From positions 186,001 to 250,000 of the forward strand of contig NZ_QURB01000003.1 in assembly GCF_003402975.1 (NCBI RefSeq): DNA of 64,000 nt, written 5' to 3'. The position numbers were made by a program, and so were the translations under genes. The notes beneath the pieces were generated by a model. It was not told the origin of the DNA and ran no database searches. It saw nothing but the letters and a program-made list of their open reading frames with translations. This DNA comes from Brumimicrobium aurantiacum. Lineage in GTDB: Bacteria; Bacteroidota; Bacteroidia; Flavobacteriales_D; Crocinitomicaceae. Shown piece after piece: positions 44,079 to 53,400 of the stretch (positions are counted from its first letter, which is position 1; each line of letters begins with the position of its first letter).

Positions 44079-45187
44079 TTTTTTTTTTCCTGCTCACTTT
44101 TAATGGAACACAATTGCATTAGTGTTAACTCAACCAGAAGTCGTTGGTTTTTGGCAGATTTATAAGTTGTGTCTGCGTTGCTAATTACTCCTAAGGCCCT
44201 CATAATGTGTTTCGCATCAATGGTCCCTGCTTGCTCTTTGTATTTTTCCTTGATAGAATCACCAACTTCTAATAAATTTAGTGTTTTAGGATTCTTACCA
44301 ACCAAAAGATTTCTATAATGCTCTGATAGACCAACAATGAACTGGTGACCATCAAAACCATGGTTTACAATCTCGTGATATAATAATAAACTATTGGTGA
44401 TGTCTTCTTGTAATGCGTAGTCTACAAGTCTAAAGTAGTAATCGTAATCAAGAACATTTAAATTTTCAATTACTGATTGGTAAGTTAAAGTTTTTCCAGT
44501 GAAACTTACAATTTGATCAAAAATAGATAGTGCATCACGTAAGGCTCCATCTGCTTTTTGAGCGATTAGGTGTAAACCTTCACTTTCCGCATCAATTCCT
44601 TCGTTTACAGAGATCTTTTGAAGATGATCTGCAATATCAGAAATTTGAATTCTATTAAAATCAAAAATTTGACAACGAGATAAAATTGTGGGTATAATTT
44701 TATGTTTTTCAGTTGTTGCAAGAATGAAAATCGCATGTTTTGGAGGCTCTTCTAAAGTCTTTAAGAAAGCGTTGAAGGCAGCCGTAGATAACATGTGCAC
44801 CTCATCAATGATGTATACTTTGTAGTCACCAAGTTGAGGAGCAACCCTTACTTGATCAATTAATGCTCTAATGTCGTCTACACTATTGTTAGAAGCGGCA
44901 TCCAGTTCATATACATTTAAAGATTGACCTTCATCAAAGGATTTACAAGAATCACATTCTCCACAAGCTTCTAATTTGTCAGTTCTGTTCGAACAATTGA
45001 TTGTTTTTGCTAAAATTCTAGCTGTAGATGTTTTACCAACACCACGTGATCCACAAAATAAAAACGCTTGCGCCAACTGATCGTTTTTGATTGCATTTTT
45101 TAAAGTTGTAGAAATATTGCTTTGGCCCACCAACGTATCGAAGGTTTGGGGTCTGTATTTTCTTGCTGAAACAATATAATCGCTCAT
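44072..45187 (-). CDS. dnaX: DNA polymerase III clamp-loader subunit, zero-frame (gamma-like) product
   Basis: A 371-residue AAA+ ATPase. Walker A is GSRGVGKTST near residue 47, the zinc module has CSNRTDKLEACGECDSC near 69-83, Walker B is YIIDEVHML near 122, sensor 1 is ILATTEKHK near 153, and sensor 2 is ADGALRDALSIFDQ near 215. Domain III follows (residues 240-360). The zero frame stops right after a run of ten A residues (E-K-K-K-P-stop). The lengths, 371 zero-frame and 578 shifted, parallel gamma and tau of E. coli (431 and 643). It loads the sliding clamp. Confidence 0.93.
   Translation of the reverse strand: MSDYIVSARKYRPQTFDTLVGQSNISTTLKNAIKNDQLAQAFLFCGSRGVGKTSTARILAKTINCSNRTDKLEACGECDSCKSFDEGQSLNVYELDAASNNSVDDIRALIDQVRVAPQLGDYKVYIIDEVHMLSTAAFNAFLKTLEEPPKHAIFILATTEKHKIIPTILSRCQIFDFNRIQISDIADHLQKISVNEGIDAESEGLHLIAQKADGALRDALSIFDQIVSFTGKTLTYQSVIENLNVLDYDYYFRLVDYALQEDITNSLLLYHEIVNHGFDGHQFIVGLSEHYRNLLVGKNPKTLNLLEVGDSIKEKYKEQAGTIDAKHIMRALGVISNADTTYKSAKNQRLLVELTLMQLCSIKSEQEKKKP
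44079..44088 (-). other. Slippery A10 run, candidate programmed frameshift or transcriptional slippage site in dnaX
   Basis: Ten A residues on the minus strand (read G-AA AAA AAA AA-G in frame zero). Shifting by -1 avoids the TAA at 44074-44072 and opens the tau frame. Two bases downstream a 6-bp stem CTTAAC / GTTAAG with a 7-base loop contains that stop codon. Confidence 0.6.
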
Positions 45188-45191
45188 GATA

Positions 45192-45199
45192 CAAAAATA
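45192..45199 (-). promoter_or_regulatory. Possible -7 element of dnaX
   Basis: TATTTTTG on the minus strand ends only four bases before the dnaX ATG. If used, the mRNA would start at or next to the ATG and be nearly leaderless. No TTG at the right distance. Confidence 0.25.
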
Positions 45200-45315
45200 A
45201 TAGAAATTAAAGTCTTTTGCTTCATAACTGAGTCTGAATTTTTGAAAAAGTTAAAGAGGTATTTGATTTATTGTGAATTAGGTTTAGGTCATTTATGTTA
45301 GGAAGAATATGTCAC

Positions 45316-45357
45316 AAAAAAAAACGTCATTGATTACATATTGTATCAATGACGTTT
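45316..45357 (-). terminator. Terminator of rpoD
   Basis: A perfect 13-bp stem AAACGTCATTGAT / ATCAATGACGTTT with a 10-base loop, followed on the minus strand by a run of T residues. Confidence 0.92.
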
Positions 45358-45385
45358 ACAAATAAATAAATAATAAAAGTTGGTT

Positions 45386-46255
45386 TTATCCTAGGTATGA
45401 TTTTAGCATCTTGCTTCTTGAAGTATGTTTTAAACGACGAACAGCTTTTTCTTTGATTTGACGAACGCGTTCTCTTGTTAAGTCAAAACGAAAACCGATT
45501 TCATCTAAACTCATTTGTCTATGTCCGTCCAATCCAAAGTATAACTTTAATACGTCGGCCTCTCTTAATGTTAAAGTGCTCAATGAGCGGTTAATTTCTT
45601 TTTGTAATGATTGATGTAGAAGGTCTTGTTCTGGACCTTTCAAACTGTCATTTTCTAATAGGTCATACATGTTAGAGCTTGATTCGTCTCCCTCTTTTAA
45701 AGGAGCGTCCATTGATACATGTCTACCGTTGGATTTTAAAGCGTGCTTAATGTCTTTTAAAGGCATTTCCATGTGGTGAGCCAATTCTTGAGCTGAAGGA
45801 GGACGTTCTAATTTTTGTTCTAAATCGGAGTAAGCACGATTTACTTTTCCAATCGAACCAATTTTGTTTAAAGGGAGTCTTACAATTCTTGCTTGTTCAG
45901 CTAATGCTTGAAGGATAGATTGACGAATCCACCAAACTGCATAGGAAATAAATTTAAATCCTCGAGTTTCATCAAATCTTTTGGCGGCCTTAATTAATCC
46001 AACATTTCCTTCGTTTATTAAGTCTGGAAGTGTCAATCCTTGATTTTGATATTGTTTAGCTACAGAAACAACAAAACGTAAATTAGCACGCGTTAATCTG
46101 TCTAAAGCGCGCTGATCTCCGGCTTTAATGCGTTGGGCCAATTCAACCTCTTCTTGTGCTGTAATTAGTTCAAGTCGACCAATGTCAACTAGGTATTTGT
46201 CTAATGAAGCGGTTTCTCTATTGGTAACCTGTTTGCTAATCTTTAATTGTCTCAT
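45386..46255 (-). CDS. rpoD: Primary RNA polymerase sigma factor (RpoD/SigA, short Bacteroidota form)
   Basis: A 289-residue group 1 sigma factor without region 1.1. Region 1.2 starts at about residue 17 ([20 protein letters not shown]), region 2 has the core-binding and melting segments [20 protein letters not shown] and [14 protein letters not shown], region 3 lies near 135-205, and region 4 ends with the helix-turn-helix [20 protein letters not shown]. This factor reads the TTG / TAnnTTTG promoters seen across the window. It is monocistronic. Confidence 0.96.
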   Translation of the reverse strand: MRQLKISKQVTNRETASLDKYLVDIGRLELITAQEEVELAQRIKAGDQRALDRLTRANLRFVVSVAKQYQNQGLTLPDLINEGNVGLIKAAKRFDETRGFKFISYAVWWIRQSILQALAEQARIVRLPLNKIGSIGKVNRAYSDLEQKLERPPSAQELAHHMEMPLKDIKHALKSNGRHVSMDAPLKEGDESSSNMYDLLENDSLKGPEQDLLHQSLQKEINRSLSTLTLREADVLKLYFGLDGHRQMSLDEIGFRFDLTRERVRQIKEKAVRRLKHTSRSKMLKSYLG

Positions 46256-46470
46256 TTTTTTGTCCTATTTATTATTTATTATTGGAAATTTTATAATTCT
46301 CAAAACTCTTTTAAAATTCACCTCTATTAATATAACGTTTTATTCTTAAAAAAGTTGGTTATTAGATTTATTTTTATTAAAAGACCCCGTTTTTTAACAC
46401 TTTTTAGGTTCAAATAGAATTTGAGCTGCCTTTTTGAATCAATGTTTATCGAAGTTCAGTTGAAGTCTCT

Positions 46471-46478
46471 TATATTTG
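46471..46478 (+). promoter_or_regulatory. -7 element of the dapD operon
   Basis: TATATTTG, 20 bases before the dapD ATG. No TTG at a suitable distance. Confidence 0.45.
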
Positions 46479-46497
46479 TTAAAAAGAATATTTAATA

Positions 46498-47304
46498 ATG
46501 AGAGATATAATTGAAAAAGCTTGGGAGGACCGTTCTTTATTGAAGGATGATGCAACAGTTAAGGCGATTGAAGCAGTAATTGAAGGTTTGGATAAAGGTG
46601 ATTTAAGAGTGGCAGAACCTGTTGAAGATGGTTGGCAAGTGAACGAGTGGGTGAAAAAGGCCGTTGTGATGTACTTTCCTATTCGAAAAATGGAGACAAT
46701 TGAGGTTGGTCCATTTGAGTTTCATGATAAAATGGCGTTAAAAAAGAATTATAAAGAACTAGGTGTTCGTGTAGTTCCGCATGCTGTTGCGCGTTATGGA
46801 GCTTATGTCTCAAAAGGCGTTATCATGATGCCTTCTTATGTAAATATCGGTGCTTTTGTAGATGAAGGAACGATGGTGGATACATGGGCTACTGTAGGTT
46901 CTTGCGCACAAATAGGAAAGAATGTTCACTTGAGTGGTGGAGTTGGTATCGGTGGAGTTTTAGAGCCTTTACAAGCATCACCAGTGATTATTGAAGATGG
47001 CGCTTTCATTGGTTCAAGATGTATCGTTGTTGAAGGGGTTCGTGTAAGAAAAGAAGCAGTTTTGGGAGCAAATGTTGTGTTAACAAAATCAACAAAAATT
47101 ATTGATGTTACTGGTGATGAACCAATAGAAATAAAAGGAGAAGTTCCAGAAAGAAGTGTTGTGATTCCAGGTTCATATACAAAGGAGTTTAGTGCTGGGA
47201 ATTTCCAAGTTCCATGTGCTTTAATTATTGGAAAAAGAAAAGCAAGTACAGATCTTAAAACATCGTTAAATGATGCGTTGAGAGAGCATGATGTTGCAGT
47301 ATAA
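46498..47304 (+). CDS. dapD: Tetrahydrodipicolinate N-succinyltransferase
   Basis: A 268-residue DapD of the lysine and diaminopimelate pathway. The N-terminal helical domain spans residues 1-95. The left-handed beta-helix follows with hexapeptide repeats (GVIMMPSYVNIGAFVDEGTM, VGSCAQIGKNVHLSGGVGIG, GAFIGSRCIVVEGVRVRKEA), and the end ALIIGKRKASTDLKTSLNDA is typical. It shows that this organism uses the succinylase branch. It is the first of three genes dapD-meaB-lipoprotein, 14 bases ahead of meaB. Confidence 0.97.
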   Translation: MRDIIEKAWEDRSLLKDDATVKAIEAVIEGLDKGDLRVAEPVEDGWQVNEWVKKAVVMYFPIRKMETIEVGPFEFHDKMALKKNYKELGVRVVPHAVARYGAYVSKGVIMMPSYVNIGAFVDEGTMVDTWATVGSCAQIGKNVHLSGGVGIGGVLEPLQASPVIIEDGAFIGSRCIVVEGVRVRKEAVLGANVVLTKSTKIIDVTGDEPIEIKGEVPERSVVIPGSYTKEFSAGNFQVPCALIIGKRKASTDLKTSLNDALREHDVAV

Positions 47305-47318
47305 AAGAGCGTTGAAAT

Positions 47319-48350
47319 ATGAATGAAGAGCAATTGGCTAAATGGAAAGAGCAGCGTCGTAAAAGAAGAAATTCTTTAAATCATGACGATTTACTTTCTG
47401 GTATCATTAAAGGAGATTTACAAGCGTTGAGTAGTGGAATTACATTGCTTGAAAGTAATCGAAAAAGTGATCAGGAGGAAGCTCAGAAATTAGTCAATAG
47501 CTGCTTGAAACATTCTGGTAAATCTATTAGAGTTGGAGTTACGGGCGTTCCAGGAGTTGGTAAAAGTACTTTTATTGAAGCTTTTGGAAAGCTTGTTGTT
47601 GCTAAAGGGTATAAAATTGCTGTATTGGCGGTTGATCCATCATCAGAGAAGAGTGGAGGAAGTATATTAGGAGATAAAACTAGGATGAATGATCTGTCTG
47701 TTCTAGAAAATGCTTTTATACGTCCTTCAGCAGCTGGAAAATCCTTAGGTGGAGTAGCTAGAAAAACCAGGGAGTCAATAATACTGTGTGAAGCGGCAGG
47801 ATTTGATTTTATTTTAATTGAAACTGTAGGAGTAGGACAGTCTGAAACGATGGTTAAATCTATGGTTGATTTCTTTATGCTCTTAATGTTAGCAGGTGCT
47901 GGAGATGAGCTTCAGGGAATTAAACGAGGAATCATGGAAATGGCTGATGCATTAATTGTGACAAAAGCTGACGGAGATAATCTGATTAAGGCTAGAAGAG
48001 CAAAAAAAGAATATGAAAATGCTATTCACCTTTTTCCAGCGAATGAAAACGGTTGGATTCCCAAAACGTTGGTTGCGTCTGCATTAGAGCAGTATAATAT
48101 TGAAAAGACTTTTGATACAATTGAAAGTTTTGTGAATCATACTAGGATCAATGGTTCATTTGGTCGAAATAGAAAGCAACAAGACAAGTATTGGTTGCAT
48201 GAAACGATAACTGATACCTTGATGTCGAACTTTTATTCATCTGAACGGTTGGTTAATGAAATAGCAGTTGTAGAAAAAGAGGTGATTGAAGGTAGGATTT
48301 CATCCTTTGAAGGAGCTGAAAAATTAATGAAAATTTATAATCATGAATAA
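47319..48350 (+). CDS. meaB: Methylmalonyl-CoA mutase-associated GTPase MeaB
   Basis: A 343-residue G3E-family GTPase. The P-loop is GVPGVGKST near residue 73, followed by VLAVDPSSEKSGGSILGDKT, the FILIETVGVGQSE switch segment and the NKxD-like VTKADGDN. It guards methylmalonyl-CoA mutase against inactivation during cobalamin loading. The mutase genes are not in the window. It overlaps the next gene by eight bases. Confidence 0.95.
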   Translation: MNEEQLAKWKEQRRKRRNSLNHDDLLSGIIKGDLQALSSGITLLESNRKSDQEEAQKLVNSCLKHSGKSIRVGVTGVPGVGKSTFIEAFGKLVVAKGYKIAVLAVDPSSEKSGGSILGDKTRMNDLSVLENAFIRPSAAGKSLGGVARKTRESIILCEAAGFDFILIETVGVGQSETMVKSMVDFFMLLMLAGAGDELQGIKRGIMEMADALIVTKADGDNLIKARRAKKEYENAIHLFPANENGWIPKTLVASALEQYNIEKTFDTIESFVNHTRINGSFGRNRKQQDKYWLHETITDTLMSNFYSSERLVNEIAVVEKEVIEGRISSFEGAEKLMKIYNHE

Positions 48351-49128
48351 GTTACTTTTAATATTTACAAGTCTTTTGTTGGTCGTATCATGTGCTGAAA
48401 AACCAGATGAAGTGAAGGAAGAGTCCGCAGATGAGTTTGTAGCAGTAAAACCTCAAAATGTTGAAGCTATTATCGATAGTGTGTATCGGAAAAGCGGTGT
48501 TGAGAAAATAAATCAAAGTGATATTTACTTCAAATTTCGAAAGTTTGATTTTGCATATGTTCAAGGTAGCGATGGGTTGGAAAGGTCAAGGTCATTTTTG
48601 AATGATGAAGGGGATAGAATTGTTGATCTTTGGCGTGGTGATTCTGTAATTCGAACTATAAATGATGAGAAAATAGATTTATCTAAGAAGAAAGAAAATG
48701 CCTATAAAAACTCTATCAATAGTGTGTTTTACTTTGGGTATTTGCCGAAAGCATTGAAAGATCCTGCAGTGAATAGTGACTTAATAGATACTGTTCAAAT
48801 TAAAAATAAAGATTACTATAAGATTAAGGTGACATTTGATGAAGAAGGTGGAGGAGAAGATTATCATGATATTTTCTTGTACTGGATTGGTGTTGAAGAT
48901 TATGCATTAGATTATTTGGCTTATCAATACTTTACAAATGATGGCGGAATTCGATTTAGAGCTGTAGATAAAATTACTGAAGTTGATGGGATAGAATTTC
49001 GTGATTACCTTAATTATGCGCCAAAAGAAAATTTAATGAATGATTATTTTAATGTTGATCAGGTTTTTGAAAATGATGGTTTAGAAGTTGTTTCGGAGAT
49101 TAGATTAGAGGAGATTGTTGTTGAGTAA
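48343..49128 (+). CDS. Lipoprotein of the DUF6503 type
   Basis: A 261-residue lipoprotein; the lipobox ends at Cys17 (LLVVSC). The mature part starts with an acidic linker (AEKPDEVKEESADEF), which fits surface-exposed lipoproteins in Bacteroidota. The core contains FKFRKFDFAYVQ, YYKIKVTFDEEGGGEDYHDI, FLYWIGVEDYALDYLAYQYF and GGIRFRAVDKITEVDGIEF, matching my memory of the DUF6503 family, whose function is unknown. The link to dapD and meaB is probably only by position. Confidence 0.78.
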   Translation: MNKLLLIFTSLLLVVSCAEKPDEVKEESADEFVAVKPQNVEAIIDSVYRKSGVEKINQSDIYFKFRKFDFAYVQGSDGLERSRSFLNDEGDRIVDLWRGDSVIRTINDEKIDLSKKKENAYKNSINSVFYFGYLPKALKDPAVNSDLIDTVQIKNKDYYKIKVTFDEEGGGEDYHDIFLYWIGVEDYALDYLAYQYFTNDGGIRFRAVDKITEVDGIEFRDYLNYAPKENLMNDYFNVDQVFENDGLEVVSEIRLEEIVVE

Positions 49129-49134
49129 TTATAT

Positions 49135-50433
49135 TTAGTTTTTGACTGTTACGATTCGGTTGTATCTACTTTCTTCAAGTTTGGTGAAATAGACCTTGTC
49201 ATTGATTACCTTAATATTTCTTGGTTGACGCATATTTGGCAATTTAGCAATTTTACTGCTCGTTCCATCTTCTACATTGATTTTTGAAATTAAGATTTCT
49301 CCTTTGACATTCGTATACATATAAATGTTGTCATAAAAGTAGTCTTTAAAATACGTTCCAGTGAATTCAAATTTTGCTTCTACTTCCTTTGTTGTAAAGT
49401 CGTGATTATCGATTTGAAATATACTGTCGCGAACAGCATCTAAAATAATTATTTTGTCTTGAAGTCCATGTGCCGAAACATCCAATGGTTTCGATGCTAT
49501 TTTATCACTCCAAGAGGTCATCTCTAGCATTTTTGCAGCATAATTATTTAAAGTCATTAAGTCTCCATCCCAAATCCCCATCACAATTACATTGTCTTTT
49601 AAAGGTGTGAAAAGCATATAATAATCAATGACTCTTTGGTAATGATAGTCTGCGTTTTCATAACCTTCTTTGTCAAAAGATTCGTAGATATTGCTAATTT
49701 CCTTGTTTATGATGCGTGTTAATGAGTACATTTGATTGTGTTTACTAATACTTTGGTGAAATGCTCCTTCTGTTCCTAAGGTAACTAGATTCTTCAAATC
49801 AATATCAAAGTCTTTTTTAGTAATGGGATGCATAAGCTTTATTTCGTGTTGTTCTATGTAAATTTGATATGCAGAATCCTTTGTGATCAGGTGGAAATTT
49901 CCAATTGCGTCTAAGAATATTTCTTTAGGTTTAATGACTAGTTCTTTCATCAATATTTCATCTCCACTGGTATCAATGATTTTAATAAAATGATTTCTTC
50001 CGATACGAGAAACAACAAAGAAACGATTGAGAGGAAAAGGGTAATAGTCAATGATAAATTCATCTTCAATATTAAAAATGTCACGGTATTTAGAATTGGT
50101 AATAGTAAATTCATCAAGCGTTTGTAGTTTCATCTTACCTGACTTAATGGTTAATGGAATGATTTTGTTAATCGTATCACTGTTGCTTAAGTTTTTTTTG
50201 ATTCTAAAACTATAGTCTTCATATAATTCATGTTTTATTGTAATAAAGTCGTTACTTTTTACTGGCATATTAAAAACATGACTTTTTGAATTGGTAGAGA
50301 AAAAGATATTGTTTTTTTCAATTGTAGCGTAGTATACCGATTTACCATTTTCTTGAATTGCTAGTCTTAAAGTTTGAGTAAATATAACTGTAGGACAGCA
50401 AAGAAAAATAATTAATGATTGTATTAGTTTCAT
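49135..50433 (-). CDS. Secreted beta-propeller-like hypothetical protein
   Basis: A 432-residue protein with a signal peptide (MKLIQSLIIFLCCPTVIFTQ). The mature part is rich in strands with repeated 'IxDxxGxxxLxxELV' and 'KINVEDGTSSKIAKL' style turns, as in six-bladed propellers of Bacteroidota. No catalytic motif is visible. It has no sorting domain and no lipobox, so it is probably periplasmic. It converges with the DUF6503 gene, six bases away, so the two share a very short terminating region. Compared with neighbours it is unusually rich in I, K and N. Confidence 0.6.
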   Translation of the reverse strand: MKLIQSLIIFLCCPTVIFTQTLRLAIQENGKSVYYATIEKNNIFFSTNSKSHVFNMPVKSNDFITIKHELYEDYSFRIKKNLSNSDTINKIIPLTIKSGKMKLQTLDEFTITNSKYRDIFNIEDEFIIDYYPFPLNRFFVVSRIGRNHFIKIIDTSGDEILMKELVIKPKEIFLDAIGNFHLITKDSAYQIYIEQHEIKLMHPITKKDFDIDLKNLVTLGTEGAFHQSISKHNQMYSLTRIINKEISNIYESFDKEGYENADYHYQRVIDYYMLFTPLKDNVIVMGIWDGDLMTLNNYAAKMLEMTSWSDKIASKPLDVSAHGLQDKIIILDAVRDSIFQIDNHDFTTKEVEAKFEFTGTYFKDYFYDNIYMYTNVKGEILISKINVEDGTSSKIAKLPNMRQPRNIKVINDKVYFTKLEESRYNRIVTVKN

Positions 50434-50604
50434 GTCTGTAAAGTATTGATCGTGAGTGTTAAGTTAGTTTTAATACTTCAGTTTTTCAAAATAAATACTT
50501 TAAAGATGTGATTTGTTTATTGATTGGTATGATTCTTTTTGTGAGTTGTAATATGTTATTTATTAAACACTTAAGATTTATTTAAAGCTTTTAAAGGCTG
50601 TAAG
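50434..50604. other. Intergenic stretch before the ffh terminator
   Basis: About 170 AT-rich bases upstream of the propeller-like gene. I see no RNA gene. A very short frame at 50529-50585 is discussed among the rejected items. Confidence 0.4.
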
Positions 50605-50640
50605 AAAAAAATCCTGAAAGAATTAACTTTCAGGATTTTT
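50605..50640 (-). terminator. Terminator of ffh
   Basis: AAAAATCCTGAAAG / CTTTCAGGATTTTT with a 6-base loop and a T tract on the minus strand, about 80 bases beyond the ffh stop. Confidence 0.88.
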
Positions 50641-50697
50641 TGGTATCTATATTTCTTATTGATTTCGCCTCTTCACTAGGCACTCAAACTCCACACT

Positions 50698-50720
50698 GTA
50701 AAATTTTGAAAAAATTTTAC
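50698..50720 (-). repeat. Perfect 10-bp inverted repeat across the ffh stop codon
   Basis: GTAAAATTTT, a 3-base spacer and AAAATTTTAC. The stop codon TAA (50719-50717) lies in the 5' arm of the minus-strand hairpin. It is A-U rich and lacks a T tract of its own, so it may protect the 3' end rather than terminate. Confidence 0.5.
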
Positions 50721-52057
50721 ATCCCTGGCATTCCGCCTTTCATTTGTTTCATCATGTTGGCCATGTTTTTCTTATTACTCATCATTTTCATCATCTTCTT
50801 GGTGTCACCAAATTGTTTCAAGAGTTTGTTTACTTCTGTTAAGCTTTGACCACTTCCTTTGGCAATTCTTTTTTTACGACTTTGGTTAATGATTTCAGGA
50901 TGTTCTCTCTCTTCTGGGCTCATAGAGTATATGATGGCCTCAATGTGTTTGAATGCATCATCTTCTATTTCTACATTTTTCATGGCTTTCCCCATTCCAG
51001 GAATCATTCCCATTAAGTCTTTAACGTTACCCATTTTTTTAACTTGTTGTAACTGACTTAAGAAATCATTGAAGTCGAATTGATTTTTCTTAATTTTCTT
51101 TTGTAATCTTCGCGCTTCTTTTTCGTCGTATTGTTCTTGCGCTCTTTCAACCAATGAAACAACATCTCCCATTCCGAGGATTCTGTCAGCCATACGTTTT
51201 GGATAAAACACATCCAAAGCGTCCATTTTCTCACCTGTACCAACAAATTTGATTGGCTTGTCAACAACTGCTTTAATTGAAATTGCAGCACCTCCACGAG
51301 TGTCACCATCTAATTTTGTAAGAATAACACCATCAAAGTTAATTCTTTCATTAAAGGCTTTTGCAGTATTTACCGCATCTTGACCTGTCATGGCATCAAC
51401 CACAAATAATGTTTCAGATGGGTTAATTGCATTTTTTACATCAGAAATCTCTGACATCATTTGCTCGTCAATTGCTAAACGACCAGCGGTATCAATGATT
51501 ACAACATTGTTTCCATTACTTTTCGCATGTTGGATTGCTGCGTTGGCAATGTTTACAGGATTTTTTTCTTCTTTATTTGAATAAACCTCAACTCCAATTT
51601 GATCTCCTAAAACATGCAGCTGATCGATTGCTGCAGGACGGTAAACATCACAAGCAACTAAAAGTGGGTTCTTTCCTTTTTTTGATTTTAAGAAATTCGC
51701 AAGTTTTCCAGAAAAAGTTGTTTTACCCGATCCTTGTAGACCAGACATTAAAATGATACCAGGATTACCTTGGTAGTTCACCTCAGTTTCATCACCACCC
51801 ATAAGTTCGATCAACTCTTCGTGGCAAATTTTGACCATTAATTGACCAGGAGAAACAGCATTAAGTACATCTCTACCAAGTGCTTTTTCTTTTACGGTTT
51901 TTGTAAATTCTTTCGCAGTGTTGAAATTAACATCGGCATCAAGTAAGGCTCTACGCACTTCTTTAAGCGTTTCTGCGATATTGATTTCAGAGATTTGACC
52001 TTGTCCTTTGAGGACTTTAAATGCTTTTTCAAATTTGTCTGTTAAATTTTCGAACAT
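50717..52057 (-). CDS. ffh: Signal recognition particle protein Ffh
   Basis: A 446-residue SRP54 homolog. The N domain spans residues 1-90, the G domain follows with P-loop GLQGSGKTTFSGKLA near 110, DVYRPAAIDQL near 138, DTAGRLAIDEQM near 190 and TKLDGDTRGGAA near 250. The methionine-rich M domain begins near 300 and ends in a run of M, K, N and G that binds signal peptides and SRP RNA. It delivers membrane and secretory proteins to FtsY at the inner membrane. The 4.5S RNA gene is not seen near. Confidence 0.97.
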   Translation of the reverse strand: MFENLTDKFEKAFKVLKGQGQISEINIAETLKEVRRALLDADVNFNTAKEFTKTVKEKALGRDVLNAVSPGQLMVKICHEELIELMGGDETEVNYQGNPGIILMSGLQGSGKTTFSGKLANFLKSKKGKNPLLVACDVYRPAAIDQLHVLGDQIGVEVYSNKEEKNPVNIANAAIQHAKSNGNNVVIIDTAGRLAIDEQMMSEISDVKNAINPSETLFVVDAMTGQDAVNTAKAFNERINFDGVILTKLDGDTRGGAAISIKAVVDKPIKFVGTGEKMDALDVFYPKRMADRILGMGDVVSLVERAQEQYDEKEARRLQKKIKKNQFDFNDFLSQLQQVKKMGNVKDLMGMIPGMGKAMKNVEIEDDAFKHIEAIIYSMSPEEREHPEIINQSRKKRIAKGSGQSLTEVNKLLKQFGDTKKMMKMMSNKKNMANMMKQMKGGMPGM

Positions 52058-52226
52058 GCTTGCAAAATATTGGTTTAAGGCGCAAATTTAATAAAATCGT
52101 AGTTAGTGACTAAATTGAAGTTGACAATTTTTTCATTTAATACAAGTTGAGAAGAATACAGAGTGATTTTAATGGAATGTGGCAAGGCTTTTTAGATGAA
52201 CATTCTATCTAATTGTCAGTTTTTGT

Positions 52227-52234
52227 TATTTTTG
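52227..52234 (+). promoter_or_regulatory. -7 element of the nucleotide-sugar cluster
   Basis: TATTTTTG, 33 bases before the first gene. A TTC at 52204-52206 with a 20-base spacer is the closest match to the TTG box. Confidence 0.4.
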
Positions 52235-52266
52235 CGAGTACTTATAAAAAGTGAAATACCGACTTT

Positions 52267-53400
52267 ATGAAAAAAATACAAATGGTTGATTTAGTCAGCC
52301 AGTATGAGAAAATAAAACCACAAGTTCAATCATCAATCAATAATATTTTAGAGAAGGCTCAATTTATTAACGGTCCTGATGTACATAGTTTTAAAAGTGA
52401 GTTAGCAACATATCTTGGAGCAAAACATGTAGTGCCTTGTGCCAATGGAACAGATGCCTTGCAAATTGCAATGATGGCATTGGGGTTAAAGCCAGGGGAT
52501 GAAGTGATAACTCCTTCATATACATATATCGCAACAACAGAAGTGATGGGGTTGTTGAGATTGAAGCCGGTATTCGTAGATTGTGAAAAAGATACATTTA
52601 ATATTTCTCCTAAAGCAATTGAAGCTGCAATTACCGCGCGTACGAAAGCAATAGTTCCGGTGCACCTTTATGGGCAATCTTGTGATATGGAAGCCATCAT
52701 GAAAATTGCTGAAAAATATGATTTGAAAGTGATAGAAGACAATGCTCAAGCGATTGGATCTGATTATACTTTCTCTGATGGAACAGTTAAAAAGACAGGG
52801 ACAATTGGCGATGTTGGTTGTACAAGTTTCTTTCCATCTAAAAATCTAGGATGCTATGGAGATGGAGGAGCAATGTGTACTAATAACGATGCTGTTGCTG
52901 AAAAATTAGCTATGGTAGCGAATCATGGACAAAGTAAAAGATATTATCACGATATGGTAGGGTGTAATTCAAGATTAGACTCTATACAAGCTGCTGTTTT
53001 AAGAATTAAACTAAGGCTTTTGGATGAATATATCGATGCACGTAGAGCTGCAGCAGATTATTATGACAATGCCTTTGCCGATGTTGAAGGTTTAACAATT
53101 CCTCATCGTATAGAAAACTCTAAACATGTTTTTCATCAATACACACTTCAATTAGACGATCATATCGATCGTGATGCTTTGGTGGCTTATTTGGGTGAAA
53201 ATGATATTCCAGCAATGATTTATTACCCTGTTCCTGCCCACCAACAAAAGATGTTTGCTTCATTGGAAACCTCAAGTGGAAGCCTAGAGAATACAGATTG
53301 GTTAACGACGCGTGTATTTTCACTTCCAATGCACACAGAATTAGAGAAGGAGCAATTAGATTTTATATGTTCAACAGTTAAAAAGTTTATTGAAGGATGA
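52267..53400 (+). CDS. DegT/DnrJ/EryC1 aminotransferase, WbpE-like
   Basis: A 377-residue PLP aminotransferase for nucleotide sugars. The PLP lysine is in SFFPSKNLGCYGDGGAM near residue 195, and the cofactor-binding HLYGQSCDM near 135. With WbpB-, WbpD- and dehydrogenase-like genes in the same operon, it most likely adds the 3-amino group to UDP-3-keto-GlcNAcA. It overlaps the next gene by four bases (ATGA). Confidence 0.88.
   Translation: MKKIQMVDLVSQYEKIKPQVQSSINNILEKAQFINGPDVHSFKSELATYLGAKHVVPCANGTDALQIAMMALGLKPGDEVITPSYTYIATTEVMGLLRLKPVFVDCEKDTFNISPKAIEAAITARTKAIVPVHLYGQSCDMEAIMKIAEKYDLKVIEDNAQAIGSDYTFSDGTVKKTGTIGDVGCTSFFPSKNLGCYGDGGAMCTNNDAVAEKLAMVANHGQSKRYYHDMVGCNSRLDSIQAAVLRIKLRLLDEYIDARRAAADYYDNAFADVEGLTIPHRIENSKHVFHQYTLQLDDHIDRDALVAYLGENDIPAMIYYPVPAHQQKMFASLETSSGSLENTDWLTTRVFSLPMHTELEKEQLDFICSTVKKFIEG

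Noticed and set aside
50529-50585. A tiny plus-strand frame (18 codons) with a lipobox-like ILFVSCN
   Set aside because: Too short, no promoter or further domain; at most a decayed lipoprotein start, and easily produced by chance in AT-rich DNA.
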